The position numbers and the translations under genes were made by a program. Source: Stagonosporopsis chrysanthemi (Eukaryota > Ascomycota > Dothideomycetes > Pleosporales > Didymellaceae). From it: a stretch of DNA of 64,000 nt. Shown here piece by piece: positions 46,631 through 58,645 of the stretch (its first letter is position 1; each line of letters opens with the position of its first letter). The notes beneath the pieces are model-generated. The model was not told where the DNA came from. It worked only from the letters and a program-made list of their open reading frames with translations, and made no database searches. The DNA is taken from assembly GCA_022560025.1 (NCBI GenBank), contig JAFISE010000007.1, positions 1-64,000 of the forward strand, written 5' to 3'.

Positions 46631-49182
46631 GTCGTATAAAGGGGGCATGGCCGAGCAGTAATGGTGATGTAATGAATAGGTATAATGACCGTATTTGAGA
46701 CTTGGTTTCATTTGGATATTGAGAGTATTCAATGTCTTTTTGCTGATGTTGATGGACTTGGGGAAACCAATGGTAGATTTTGGACACCGATCACTCAACA
46801 TTCAACTGTACCCTTCTCAGAGCTCTTCGACCTCTGCACTAGCTGAAACTCAGAAGCGATATCCGCTCTCCTCAGGCATCTTGTAGTTAATCAATACTTT
46901 TGCAATAAACACAATTGTTGGCACTTGCGTTCCCTCCGACGTATCAAAAGAGAACCCTCTATGCCAGCCGCTAGCAAATACTAGCTATCGCTTCCTCATA
47001 GCAAGTTGATCCTTCATCAGGATTGTGGGGTTTGCATGTCGAGAAGTGCCTGATATACAAACACGTCAGGTAGCTGTTCGCACGTACCTAAAGACCCAAT
47101 GGTTTCACAATAGGCTCATTGACCCTCGAAGGCTCTGTTTTCGAGTCTAACCCTTGAAGTCGTCGTATGTGATGTTGTGCTCTACGAGCGTCCAGAAGCA
47201 GCAAGATGTAGCCAACCTAGATTTGTACTGTTCTTGCAACAATCTACCCAAAAAGACCGAGCTCCTTTGTGCATTGTAGCCGATTTATTTTCCTACCCCG
47301 TACATCGTGTGAGCGAACTTAGGGCGGAGTTTATAGAATCGACTTCATGTACTGACCATATCCTCGCCAGCAGCGCACGGATATCATACCCCTTCTGCAT
47401 CACTCCGCAGCCAAGCAGAGTCTAGATGAGTTTGACCGATTATGCAAGCCTGTTCGTTCGGTATGAAGTGTAGCAATATTTCACTCCAATTTTGAGCACA
47501 AACAGTACTATATCCAGATGAGGACAACGTCTTCAAAGCGCCAAATTGGCACCGTACCCACTGCTTGTCGACCTCCACTTCCCCAGACCCCAGATACGAT
47601 ATCAGGGCGACCGAGCAGCTCATCGGCCCGGCCTCGGCCACACGCTTTCTTTCTGCGCGCAACCCGTACGCTGCGTCTGAGTTCATCCTGGTACTGCCGC
47701 GCATTTAAGCAGAGCACCGTTTACCGTGGTCGTCGAGGCAAGCAATCAAAGCCTTCTTCAAGTCTTTCAACTTGGCTTCGCAAAGCCGTTCGCAAACGTC
47801 AGGGCGGGCGCTACTGATTGGTGCGCGGAGCGCCACACGCGGAGGGTGTCTCGTTACGTAATTCGGTGACCTCCGATCTCTAACGCCCATGGGGCAACGG
47901 CGTTCTGGGCATGGCGCTTTGGGCAAAATTACCGTGTTGACCCACTGTGTTGCGAACTACTATTACTGGGGTTTGGGAGCGGTGTACGTATGGTACGGCC
48001 GGTGTGTATCAAGGAAAAGGTGTGATAGCAGCGGGGCGGAGGCGGAGGAAATGGTGAGCGACGTCAGCGGCTGACGGGGTCGTATGCAAGGTTGTCGTGA
48101 GGGTTGCCAAGGTATGTGGGTGTTGAGCCTTGGTGAGGCTTACATTGCCGATGTGCTGCGCCGCTGCGGTGCGCTGAGATGGAGGCTGTTTGCGCAGTCG
48201 CAACATCAGCCACCCATCATCGTAGCAATATGAAAGTACCATTTCAACGGGACAGCAGTGTACCTGGCCTGACAGGCTGAGATCAACAGGGACGCGACGT
48301 GTGGAGTCCTTGTCTTGGCTGGTGGACCTGAGTAGCAAGACGGGCCCGCTTTTCTTGCGCAAGTGTGCCAACCGTCTTTGAACCACATGCGAGATTATTC
48401 GTTCGGATTGTTGAGTGCCGTAAATACACCATAGGTACCGCTGAGCCGCGGCCGCGAGGAGTTGAGCTCTCAAGAGACTTGAAGCTGTGCTGAAGTTGTG
48501 CGTACACAATTTGTCTGAATCCGTCTTTTTTTATTCTTGCACAATTGCGATATTCTTTCTGAGCAAGCAACGTAAAACAGTTCGGCAAACAAAACGTTGC
48601 ATGTTGTATGTTCTCCTCTTGCCCGTTGACCCACGGGTCAGCATGGGAGCAGCCTCTAAGCTGCAGGAGGAGGCGCATTGGAGGCGCATTTGCCGGGAGA
48701 GTAGGTGGGGGAATCTGCCCACATGTCTGCTGCGGAAAATATGAGGGCGAAGTTCTTGCGATTCTATTGCGTGCAGATCTGTGGTTGTTACTATACTTCG
48801 TTCTTGTTGCTGTTCAATTTGCAACTGCGTTCCTCAGTCCTAGATCCATGCAGTGCACAGGTGAAAATTGCGAAACTAAGAGAATGTTGTCGCTAGGGTA
48901 GAATCGAATTTGTTGCAAAGGGTTTTGTTGCAAAGGGTTCGGTGTGTCGATACAGAGGCGGTTGTAATCCAGTTTTACACCTGTTTCTTTTCTGCTTGTC
49001 GCAAGGGTAGTGGCAGAAGAGCCTTCCATCACCTAATAAAGTCGAACGCGAGGTGATGTGTTCTGAGCGAATGGGGATTGATTCAATATAAAGCCAAGCG
49101 CGCACGCGAAGACATACGGGTATCTATCCGATGAACGTTAGATCATAATCATAGCAAATCGTGGCGACGAATTGCGTGAAGC
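46631..49182. other. Intergenic, no gene seen
   Basis: About 2.5 kb between the ends of the convergent LtrA (+) and amino-acid permease (-) genes. Frames of 60-167 codons overlap on both strands and lack domains. It contains the 15-base tandem duplication at 48910-48939. I see no RNA gene. Confidence 0.55.
48910..48939. repeat. Perfect 15-base tandem duplication
   Basis: The unit TTGTTGCAAAGGGTT occurs twice in direct succession (48910-48924 and 48925-48939). It lies in non-coding DNA about 250 bases beyond the stop of the amino-acid permease, and looks like a simple slippage duplication. Confidence 0.9.
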
Positions 49183-50960
49183 TCAGGCATCAGCCCTCTT
49201 ATCAACGGGCACGTGGCGCTTGAAGCCAACGAGCTGAACCATTTCGGTCCAGAAGCCGACAGGAGGCGTAATAAAGGATGCCTCGTAGATGTCGATGACA
49301 GGCGCATCCCAGACAAGGTCAACCTCGTGGGGCCTGAGCCACCTGGTCCTCTTGAAAAGCTTCCAGAATGTGAAAGTGATAGGTGCAATGAACACCATAG
49401 TGTAATAGGTGAAAAGGCTTTCGATCGAGAACATGCCAGGCAGGAAGGTGGAATAACCGTATGCGCCGACAACGCAGATGAGGATACAGAGAGCCACAAT
49501 CGTGCCCCAGGGCTGGAGCCAACCAGTGTATGGGAGGGTTTTGCGGTCAAGCCCCTGTGCTTTGCAAGCGCGGTAGAAGCACAGATAGGTAATGCACATA
49601 ACGATGAAGTTGATGACACCACCAGCTGTAATGATGTTCGTTAACCAAGTCAAAACCTTCGCAGCGTTGTCCGAGAGCTGCAGGAAGGAGAGGAAGGGGA
49701 AGATCATGACAATGGCGAAGCAGTAGATGGGTACTCCGTTCCTGGTGCACTTGCGCAGGAATTTGGGAGCGCGGCCTTCGATCGCAAGCGAATACAGACT
49801 ACGAGTGGCGCAGTACGTGTATGTGTTGCCAGCAGAAAAGATACTGGTAATCAACAAGGCGTTGACAAGGTGAGGAAGTCCGCCAATGCCCAGGTTGTTC
49901 ATGGCAATGACGTATGGCGAGGCTGCGGCACTGCTCTCTCCAGCGGTAAGAACACTGATGAGTGCGGGGTCATTGTAAGGGATAACGACGCCAACGCAAA
50001 GGGCGCCCAGGATGAAGAAAGCACCGAAACGGAAGTAGACGGTCTTGAAGGCGTTCTTGATGTAGACACGGGGGCGCTTCGCCTCACCAGAGACCATAGA
50101 GATGTACTCAGGACCAACAATGCAGAAGGAGGCAGCCCAGAGAGCACCGAGGAAGCCTTCGAAGTGGCCCAAAGAACCGGTGCTGTAAAGAGTGCCGAAC
50201 ACACCAGGGTCGCGCCAGTAGCGGAAACCGTACGCGTCCTTTTGAGGGTTGCCACCGACCATCTGGATGTTGTTAGTGTGGTTATATTGTAATCGGGGGA
50301 TGCAAAGCTTACGGTGATGAAAGTGAACGTGTACAAGATAAGGATCAGAAGAACCTTGCCTCCAGAGAGCCAAAACTCAGCTTCACCATATGCCTGGACG
50401 GCTAGAATATTGCAGAGTCCGTAGAGCACGATGACAGCAGCGCAAACGGCAGCGACAGGAATATCATCTCTCCAGTACTTCAAAACGATATTAAGAGCAG
50501 TAATCTCAAAAGGAATCAGTAGGGCTTCGTAGAGGAAGAAGTTCCAGCCAGCCATGAAGCCTGTTCGAAGGTTAGCATACTAAGCAAATGTACGGCTCCG
50601 AGCATTGTTACCAAAAGCCTCGTCTACCCATTTACCAGCCATTCGGATGAAACCTCCGCTGACAGGCATGTAAGTGGCCATCTCGGCCATAGAGTTGTTT
50701 ACGAGTGCGATCACACAGGAATATCCAGTGTAAGCGAGCAGCATACCGAGAGGGCCACCCTTATTCAGCGCACCACCGATACTGACGAACAGTGCTGTGC
50801 CAATGGATCCACCGATAGCAATGAGCTGGATCTGGCGATTCCCAAGATGACGTTGGAGGTCATCGGCATTATCAGATACCGTACCGTGTTGAATATCATC
50901 GTTGCCGTTGTAGGTCTCGCGAACGAACTCGCCGGAGTACTTCTTCTCCGCTTCGGTCAT
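49183..50960 (-). CDS. Amino-acid permease (fungal YAT family, Dip5-like)
   Basis: Proton-coupled amino-acid uptake carrier of the plasma membrane. Exons are 50612-50960, 50313-50560 and 49183-50262 (introns 51 and 50 bases); the product is 558 residues. The chosen ATG gives MTEAEKKYSGEF; the frame stays open upstream, but that part is Pro/Leu/Arg-rich and looks like translated 5' leader. Family hallmarks are HLGNRQIQLIAIGGSIGTALFVSIGG-type sequence at helix 1, the segment MAEMATYMPVSGGFIRMAGKWVDEAFG, GWNFFLYEALLIPFEI at helix 3, and GPEYISMVSGEAKRPR after helix 6. About twelve helices are expected. The C-terminus KRHVPVDKRADA is charged and cytosolic. General sequence resemblance suggests the Dip5 (acidic amino acid) group, but substrate is uncertain. 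Nitrogen control is expected from the family; I did not find proof of it in the sequence. Confidence 0.93.
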
Positions 50961-53668
50961 GGCTGCAAGGGACTTGTCGCGCAGGCAGGGTTGCTTGGGG
51001 GTGAATTGTGGAGGTTGCTTCAGGAATTGTCGCTTTGGTAATGGGAAATGTCGCGTGAGGTGTTTTGGGAAGTGCTGCTTTGGATGTGGCGCAAGGGAGT
51101 AGACGTCAAGTCTAAGTGGGTAAAGGAGCCGAAGCTGTAATGGAGTCACACCGAGGGCAGTGGACGTGAAATGGGCAGTGTCGCAGAGTGAAAGCCGCGT
51201 GCCGCTTTGTCGAACTTGTCCGCTGGGTTGTTAGTGTGGGCTTTATACGAAAAGCAGACGCGGGTTATCTCTCCAGCGCCCTGCTGGTGGATCCGGATGA
51301 TGGAGAGCGAAGCATGCGACTAGAGGTCGGAACCGGTTAGGCACAGTTCTGGGCATACGGAGCCAGCTAGCTAGAATCGGCGTAGTTGGCTCGACCCATG
51401 GAGCTGGGCATGGATCGTCGGCAGCGGCACAGAGTTTTCACGACCCCGGACACGCGAGGAGCCCCGCTCGTTGTGTCTCCACGTCGAATCAAGACGTCTT
51501 CTTCCAATGCACCAATGTGTGGCTGTACCTTAGTCAGGCGGTCTGGGCGAAACATTTGCCCTTTTGCATTTTAGAACGAAAACAGCCTACCGTCAAAGGA
51601 TTGGAGTACGCCTGGACCAGGTCGTGCGTGGGTCAGGGCCACAGATACTGTGTATCATCGATATCGCTAGGTCTGATCGCTCCAGTGAACTGCAGACTAT
51701 AACCAGCCGGCTCCGCCACACGCAAATGGGCACAGCCGTTCCATCAATTGTCTTGCTGCGCTGCAGTTCGAAGATGCCGATTGACCACTAGCCTTAGCAA
51801 GCCATTTGCCACACCTGACCATCTAAAGGCCTGAAATCTGCCTTTGGCTGTCCAAGTTTACACAGGATCCGCATGTTTTGACAGAAACAGGTCGCCGGAT
51901 GCCTGCGCGAAACATAAGCCTCGGGGGACTTCAGCCTCTCAGCGGGCGTTGCGAGAGTGCAAGCGTGATAACAGGAACGCATTGACTTGGTTGATATCGA
52001 ATGCATCTTTTTGACATTTTCGGTCAATATGTCAGGTGACAGCATTGTGCGGCTCAGACGGAACTTCCGATCCTTGGAGCAAGTAAGGTCGCGAAAGCCA
52101 GTAGTAAATGCCGGTGCTGCAATCTTCAACTCGCGTGCTGAACATTAAGCGTTTGTCTCAGACCCGTCCACGGCCATGCCGTGGCTTCGAAAAGTAAGAT
52201 GTAATTGATAGGAGTGTGCGTCATTTACGCCTCGGTCGAGTCTTCCGCATGTGTCTGGATCGTGTGAGCATGATCGATATCCGATCTGTCGCGAAACGGT
52301 TCGTCGGTGTGATGCGATGAAAGCTTCAATTGACAAGTCCGGCTTTCAATTGAGTGCGTTCAAGTATTGAGTCCAGTGTGGCATACACCGTCTCCCTGTG
52401 CCTGTGTGCAGCGACTTGAGTATACCTCATCGAGCGACTTGCAAACAACATAATCTGATGGCCAGATATGCCAGCATCTTCTCACGTCTTTCCAGGAAGA
52501 TCTGTTGAGGCCACCTCCAACCGCAATCTCTCCGGCGTGTTCGATTGGCTAAGCAGCAGCACTTGCTCGTCTCAAGGAAGGGTTGGTATTTGCATGGTTC
52601 TGGTTGTGATTATAGTGAGTCAATTGAAGTGAAGCATAGAATATTAAGAAGCTCAGTGGGGCATGGCACGATTTTGTGATCAACGCAGACGATCCGGAGT
52701 TCGGATGGGCTGCCGTAGCTCGTTGTTCATTCCGCGACTGCTTCGACGGGACGAGAACTCCGACAGCAGACACGCCTATCAACACCACATGCGACGACTC
52801 CGAGATGAAGTTGCTGCCAAAACATCTTTCGCTATGACTTCTTGTAAGCTGTATGAGATCACCTATCTACTTGGGCGACAACGGTCGGTCCTGGCCTGTC
52901 TGCTTTGACCCTGCCTGCAGCTAGCGCCAGCTTCCAAGCCTCTGGGAGCTCGAGCAGTTGCTTCCTTTCACTGCCCGGCTATCCACCGGCGCTTATCTGG
53001 GTTCTTGTAGATGTTATAGACCCAGCCATGGGCTTGGTCCACTATCCTGTCGTACCGTAGCCGCGTAAAACCAAACGCCTCAGGCATGGGGTAACGGCGG
53101 CTTCATGCAGCCACTAAATTCTCCGCGCTCTGAGTGGCAGCCCCGATTCTAATGCCCGAATCAGGCATGCACTTCGATCATAGGTTTTGAGGCTGAAGCT
53201 CTCTCAATTCTCCGCATTTCCCTGGCAAAGATAGCTGGATTTGTCCAAGCTGACCAGGCACCACCCACGCCGACGCGGAGCCGCAGGTGCTTATCTACAG
53301 ATACATTGCAATACCTTGCGTTTTCCGACGGAAAAGTGATTTGAACCACTCTGCGGACTCCCAAAAATGTGTTGCAGTTTTTGTCTGAATTCGATCGCGA
53401 CACCAACAGTCGCGTGATTGGAATCCATCAAGACGCCTCCAATCGCCCAGCGATAGCTTCTTATCTTGTGGCTTGATGACGGTCTGGGCAAACTGCACGG
53501 TCGAGGCGGTTCGTGAACATCATTTCTTGGCCATCAACCGCTGATGTCAGGTTTGCGCTAGAAAAGCACGTGATAAGACACACTTACGATCCGACAGCAG
53601 AGGGTGCTTTGTGGGCATGTGTAGACTTGGCATCACTGCGATCTATCGTTCTAACCATACAACTTCTC
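50961..53668. other. Intergenic, no gene seen
   Basis: About 2.7 kb between the permease start and the end of the FAD monooxygenase, both on minus. The left part is the permease leader and promoter, with a TATA-like GTATAAAG on the minus strand at about 51241-51247. Short frames further right lack domains. Confidence 0.5.
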
Positions 53669-55002
53669 TCAATGTTTAGATGCCTCCGCAACCACATCGT
53701 ACTCGTAGAACCACCGGGTCACCGTCCTTTCATGTCCGTCAAGATTGGCTGGTAATGCGCCATCGTAACCTATGGCACGTATCCTAGGCTTTAGTTGTTG
53801 AATCGGTGTAGGATAAGTGATCGTGAAAAGCTGGATCGCTTTTGCACGCGAGAATCTGAAAGATTCCCACTGTCGAAGGACTGATGTAATCACACTTGAT
53901 GTAACAGGTCGTCGATGTCCAGAGAAGATTGCGAGAGAGGCAGCATCTTCTGCTGCTGCTACAGCTCCTTGCCCGTGGTGAGGTAGATGCGGATGACAGG
54001 CACCGCCAATTGCGACTGCTTTACCTTTGACGCACGATGCTAATGGCTCGCGGCAGCAGATCGTCCAAAGCAAGGGAGTTGCTGCAAGCTCGCACAACTT
54101 CTTCACGACCGGATGGAAGCTGTCGGTCAGCCTTTTGAGCTCGGCTTTCGAACCCTCGACGCTCCATTTTCCAATTGCATCCATACTCGTTTCCAAGGCC
54201 GGGTGTAACAAAAGACAGTAGAACGACTCGCCCTCATCCGACTGAGTGACTAGGAAGTAAACGTGCTTCTCCGGGATCTGATAGTAGGAGAAGCCCTCCT
54301 CCTCGTTCTCATACACAACCCGTAGGTCTGAGTCAGCCATGATTTTCTCGCGCGGGACCATGAAGCGATACGCTGTACGTCCGGCCTGCAGAGGAGGAGT
54401 GGTATCTTCCGCGATTGCGTCGATCAATCTGCTATGCACTCCATCCGCTACGACCACCATATCACTGACCATCTCTTTACCGTCTTGGAATGTCAACCTC
54501 CCCTCCTCGCAGTCGAGCCCGATCGCTTCATGACCCAGTCGGATATCAATTGGCACCTGACCGGATTGCGTCTTTGTTGCGATGTCGAGTAAACCCTGAT
54601 GCAGCGCCTGCCTACGCATCAACAACCAATCGTAACCAAACTCTTCACGATTATACTTAAAGTCAATGTGGTGCATAGGCTCCATAGTTTCTCCGTGGAA
54701 GATTCTTTCCTGCAGATTGTGCCCCGCCCTGGCCTTCGCAAAATTGAAACCCCAGCGGTCGATGATGCGAAGGATATTGGCACCCGTTGAGATGACATTC
54801 GAGAGTGGCAAGGTCGTACTTGTGAAGGCCGAGACATACTTCTCGTACACAGTTACTGCATGGCCAACGTTGCGCAAAGCTATTGCTGCCGAAAGTCCAC
54901 CTGTCTGTTGTAAGGCCTTGTACCACTCAGGAGATGTGAAGAATTCTTACCTATGCCTGCGCCTACCACAGCGACTCTGAGCGGTTGTTTTGGTTGCTCC
55001 AT
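53669..55002 (-). CDS. FAD-dependent monooxygenase (salicylate-hydroxylase-like)
   Basis: Predicted group A flavoprotein that hydroxylates an aromatic or polyketide-like substrate with NAD(P)H and oxygen; the substrate is unknown. Exons are 54951-55002 and 53669-54900 with a 50-base intron; the product is 427 residues. The N-terminal FAD-binding Rossmann motif VAVVGAGIGGLSAAIAL spans the splice junction, which supports the intron. The DG motif appears as VVVADGVHSRL. The third motif, normally GDA.HP, reads AIGGACHPHLPHHGQGA: the conserved Asp that contacts the FAD is Gly here. The rest of that segment (HP, GQGA, EDAASLA) is intact. This may lower flavin binding or mark an unusual subgroup. 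No other secondary-metabolism gene lies close by. Confidence 0.88.
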
Positions 55003-55689
55003 CTAGCATTTTATTGCACTTGGTCGATAAAGGACGCCCGAGAAAGATGCCGATGGCTCAGTCTGCTATGCAAATGAAAACAAACCGTGGATGCGCCTGA
55101 CCCTTCATATTCCAAACCAGAATGCTGCAAGATCTGCAGGCATATCACTCGATCTGCGTTATCGATTATTGGTGTAAGATTCCATTTATCCGCACGCTGC
55201 TGTTACAGTTTACTTAAGCAGAGTCGTAGATTCTGTCGCTGTAACAAGACACTGCAAACCCGCAGCTTCTCTCCATAGCCTTTCCGAACATGTAAGACCT
55301 GTGAGTATTTGAAGAAGGGGCGAAGGACCCCGCCCCACCTCTGCATGAACAACGCGAAGCAACCCCGCTTGCCCCCCCACAGCATTTATGTAGCAACACA
55401 GCCAGCAACTACATTGCTGCTTACATCGCCACCCCACCTATCACCGACCGTGGACGACCCCCTCGTAAACATTGTTGCTCAACATCCGAGTACCTGCTGT
55501 GGCCCCGGCCTGCATCTTGCGCCTGACCTATCGCACAGATACACGAACAAGGTCACGCGTCTCCTCACCGTATCACGCAGAAAACAAAAGTATAAAATAG
55601 AGGCTCCAAAACATTGAATCTCCTCGATACATCCCCTTCATTCAAATTCCTATCAGAACCGACCAAGGTACCTCTCGACTCGCTCCAAA
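55003..55689. promoter_or_regulatory. Divergent intergenic region with TATA box for the DUG3-like gene
   Basis: The stretch of 687 bases lies between the FAD monooxygenase (-) and the glutamine amidotransferase (+). A good TATA-like box, TATAAAA at 55591-55597, lies about 95 bases before the ATG at 55690. No coding frame is supported. Confidence 0.5.
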
Positions 55690-56856
55690 ATGTGTCGTTG
55701 GTTTGCATACATTTCGCCAACAGAGCCGTGTCTTTTGTCAGACGTTCTGATAACACCAGCGAACAGCATTAGCAAGCAATGCTCCGAACACTATCTTCCG
55801 AAACTGCTTCCTCATGGCGATGAGAAGGAGCTCGATCACACCTCGGATGAACTTCTACGCATGCGTAATTCGCTCTTGAACATGGATGGGCTTGGAATTG
55901 CCTGTACGTGCAACCCACTCAGATATACCACTCTTCTTTAAAATGTCCTTCTTGAGACATGCGGTCCATAGGAATCAGATGAGAAATTAACTCACTGCGC
56001 AACTCCAGGGTACACTGAGGCATCCTCATCATACATAAAGCATGTGGCCGGGCCCCGTCCAGCACTCTACAAGTCTCAAAGTCCCCCAATTAACGATTTC
56101 AACTTCAAGTCCCTGTGCGACAACACTGAGACCCACTGCGTCTTCGCTCATATCAGAGCCTCCAGCGGCAGCGTGGTAACTCAGGTCAACTCGCATCCTT
56201 TTGTGTTCGGACGTCACGTCTTCATGCACAACGGTGTCATCTCCAATTTCTCCGCCATCCGGCGTGACCTGACAGACCTCCTCTCGTTCGATGCGTACTG
56301 TAACATCTTCGGCTCCACAGACTCGGAGCACGCTGCAGCACTTTACATGACGAATCTGACGGATCACGGCGACAAGTCAACATGGGAAAAGTCTTACCAT
56401 CTCCATGACATGCTCGCAGCGATGCAAAAGACTGTCATGCAGATTCTGAAACTCCAGCATGATAGACTTGGCGCTTCCAACACCCCAAACTCCCTCAACT
56501 TCTGTACCACAGACGGCACAAAGCTACTGGCCATTCGCTTCCGCAACCACGCTACCCAGCAGCCGCCCAGCCTGTACTGGTCCGAGTTCGCGGGTCGCAC
56601 GCTAAACACAAAGTACCCCGGAAATCCTGATGGCAAGGGATTCATCAATGAGGAGGCCGTACTCGGCGAAAGCGAGAAAATTGGCAAACACACGATTGTT
56701 GCGAGCGAGCCGACAACTTTCGATGAGCACGAATGGCATCTCATCAAAGCAAATCATGCGCTTCTGGTTGATGACAAGGGTGTAGAGAGTGAGCACAAGA
56801 TCGAATATGACAGGGAGCTGAATGCTACTGATCCAAAGTTTGATGCGAAGAAATAG
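55690..56856 (+). CDS. Class II glutamine amidotransferase, DUG3-like
   Basis: Resembles yeast Dug3, the amidotransferase-type partner in the cytosolic DUG pathway of glutathione breakdown. Exons are 55690-55903 and 56009-56856 with a 105-base intron; the product is 353 residues. The protein starts MCRWFAYISP: Cys2 is the N-terminal nucleophile after Met removal, as in this family. Other motifs are DGLGIAWY (spanning the splice), HCVFAHIRASSG, the NSHPFVFGRHVFMHNGVISNF segment, and FGSTDSEH. No signal peptide is present, fitting a cytosolic enzyme. The C-terminal part (from about 230) carries the IVASEPTTFDEHEW segment of the fold. It looks complete and intact. No DUG1 or DUG2 homologue lies in this window. 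Confidence 0.92.
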
Positions 56857-57195
56857 AAATACAAGGAAGACCTTGTGTAGGATGCTAGTGTCGCGAAGCA
56901 TTCCGGAAATCATTCGATTAGTTCGTTGAAACCGTCCCTAATAGTAGTGCCAAAGATTTGCTCCACTCCTTGCCGTGTCTGGATCTGATGATGTATGTGT
57001 GTGACACAAATCTCAGCGCTACGCTTCAATTTCTCTTCCTCTTCCTTACTAACGACCCGCGAGACTGTGCTACGTCAGCTGTAAGATTGAATTCACAGGA
57101 TTGCTCTCAAAAGACTGCAGTAGAGGCCACCGTGTTTAGATTGGATATCGATGCTGAAATGCGTGAAATGATACCCGCAACCTGACATTGCACAT
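56857..57195. other. Intergenic between convergent genes
   Basis: This stretch of 339 bases holds the 3' ends of the DUG3-like gene (+) and the Ser/Thr-rich membrane protein gene (-). I see nothing else. Confidence 0.5.
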
Positions 57196-58645
57196 TCACC
57201 GGTATACACCCCCATTACTTCTGTCCAACACCCCCAGTCCCTCCAGCGTGACCCCACTGCCCTTTCTCTCCTCCATTCTTTGTGGCGGCATAAGCCCCAT
57301 CTTCTCTTTCGCTTCAAACTGCCTTTCGAGCTCTGCCTCACGCCTTGCAATCTCGACCTGCTTGACCCTCTCTCGCCGCGCCTTCGCCTGCAACTCGCCA
57401 AACGGATCGAAGCGCTCGCTCTCAGGGTCCTTGAACGGGTTCTTGATCCAACTACCGCGGTCTGTAAGAGTGGTGGAACGCGGCCGGCCAGCAAGCACAT
57501 CGTAGGCTTTGTTGAGAGGTGGATCGGCGAAGGGGTTTGGTGTGGGCTGTGACATGGGGATGCGTGAGTCATTGCGGGTGGAGACTGTTTCAGGACGGGA
57601 GTAGGAGCCTGGGCCGAAGAGAGTGTTACTGCGGTCCGAGATCTGGGTCATGTGTGGTCCGTCTGCGAGTGGCGCGATGGAGTTGAGGTGCGCGGCATCG
57701 GAAGTCTGCATGGCGGCATGGTTGGCTGCATCTCGCTCGATCTCGGCTTCGATCTTCTCATTGCGTCGGCGTCTGCGTCGCTTGCAGTAAAGGAGGACAC
57801 AGACCGCGAGTGCTATTGCGCCTGATGATGATCAGTAGTTGTATAGGAGGGACTTCCAGATGTGGCGACGTACCAATGATGCTTAAAGTGATTGCGGCTG
57901 CTTCGGCACCTTTGCTCATCAACGTCGCCTCAGGTCGCGTTCGGCGTGGGGGATCATTCTCCCCTACGGGTAGACCAGTGCGGGTAGGAGGGAATAGTGA
58001 TGACGTTGAGCTCGAAGTGATGATGGGTTGTGTGGGTCGAGCAATCTTGCTTGAAAAGACCTGTGAGATTGAGGATACCGAGGACGTAGAAATTGTAGAG
58101 GATATCGGAGAGGTGGGCAATGCAGTCGAAATTATCTGAGCGGAGCTTGTCGTAATTGTTGTCATGATCGTTGTTGCAAGGTCTGTGGCTTGAGGCGGCG
58201 CAACAGCACCAATGCCTTGCGATGTCGGAACTTGAGTGAACGCTGGTGGAGGACTCGACTTCGAAGTGATGGATGAGGTTGTAGTCGGAGTAGTCGAAGA
58301 TAGCGGAGCGAAAGCCTGACTTAGTACTGTGGGTGCAGCTTGAGAGCTTGAGGTGGACTGGAGTACAGCACTGGATGTTGCCATTGAAGATGACCTTGGT
58401 GTGGCTTGGCTGATAGTGTTCGTACTACTAGCTTGCGGTGACGGTGGTTCGTCATCGTCGGAGTCCGAGCTATCACCTGGCGAAGGAATGCCCGTGGTTG
58501 AAGGGCTACTACCAGGTGAATCTGGGCTCTCCGGGCCTCCGTCCTCACTACCAGGGCCGATTGCACCAAGACCTGCCTCTTGTCGCCTTGAAAATGTCGT
58601 AAAGACATTTATAGGTATGGGACGTCGAAATTGATAGCGAGCCAT
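57196..58645 (-). CDS. Ser/Thr-rich single-pass membrane protein, unknown function
   Basis: Exons are 57874-58645 and 57196-57821 with a 52-base intron that splits the membrane helix; the product is 465 residues. Residues about 25-230 are dominated by Ser, Thr and Pro, as in highly O-glycosylated fungal wall sensors. One helix (about 246-270, AAAITLSIIGAIALAVCVLLYC) is followed by a strong stop-transfer cluster, KRRRRRR. The cytosolic part (about 195 residues) has NPF and DPF-type motifs (TPNPFADPP, IKNPFKDP, FDPFGE) and a charged helix (QAKARRERVKQVEIARREAELERQFEAKEKM). NPF/DPF motifs can bind endocytic adaptors. No clear signal peptide is seen at the start (MARYQFRRP). The layout recalls Mid2/WSC-type sensors but there is no recognised domain, so I give no function. 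Confidence 0.75.

Noticed and set aside
47518..48678. Overlapping frames on both strands beyond the LtrA gene
   Set aside because: None has a domain, good start context or continuing exon; they look like chance frames.
50961..51149. Sixty-three-codon upstream extension of the amino-acid permease frame
   Set aside because: It is Pro/Leu/Arg-rich leader-like sequence. The ATG at 50960 gives the N-terminus typical of the family.
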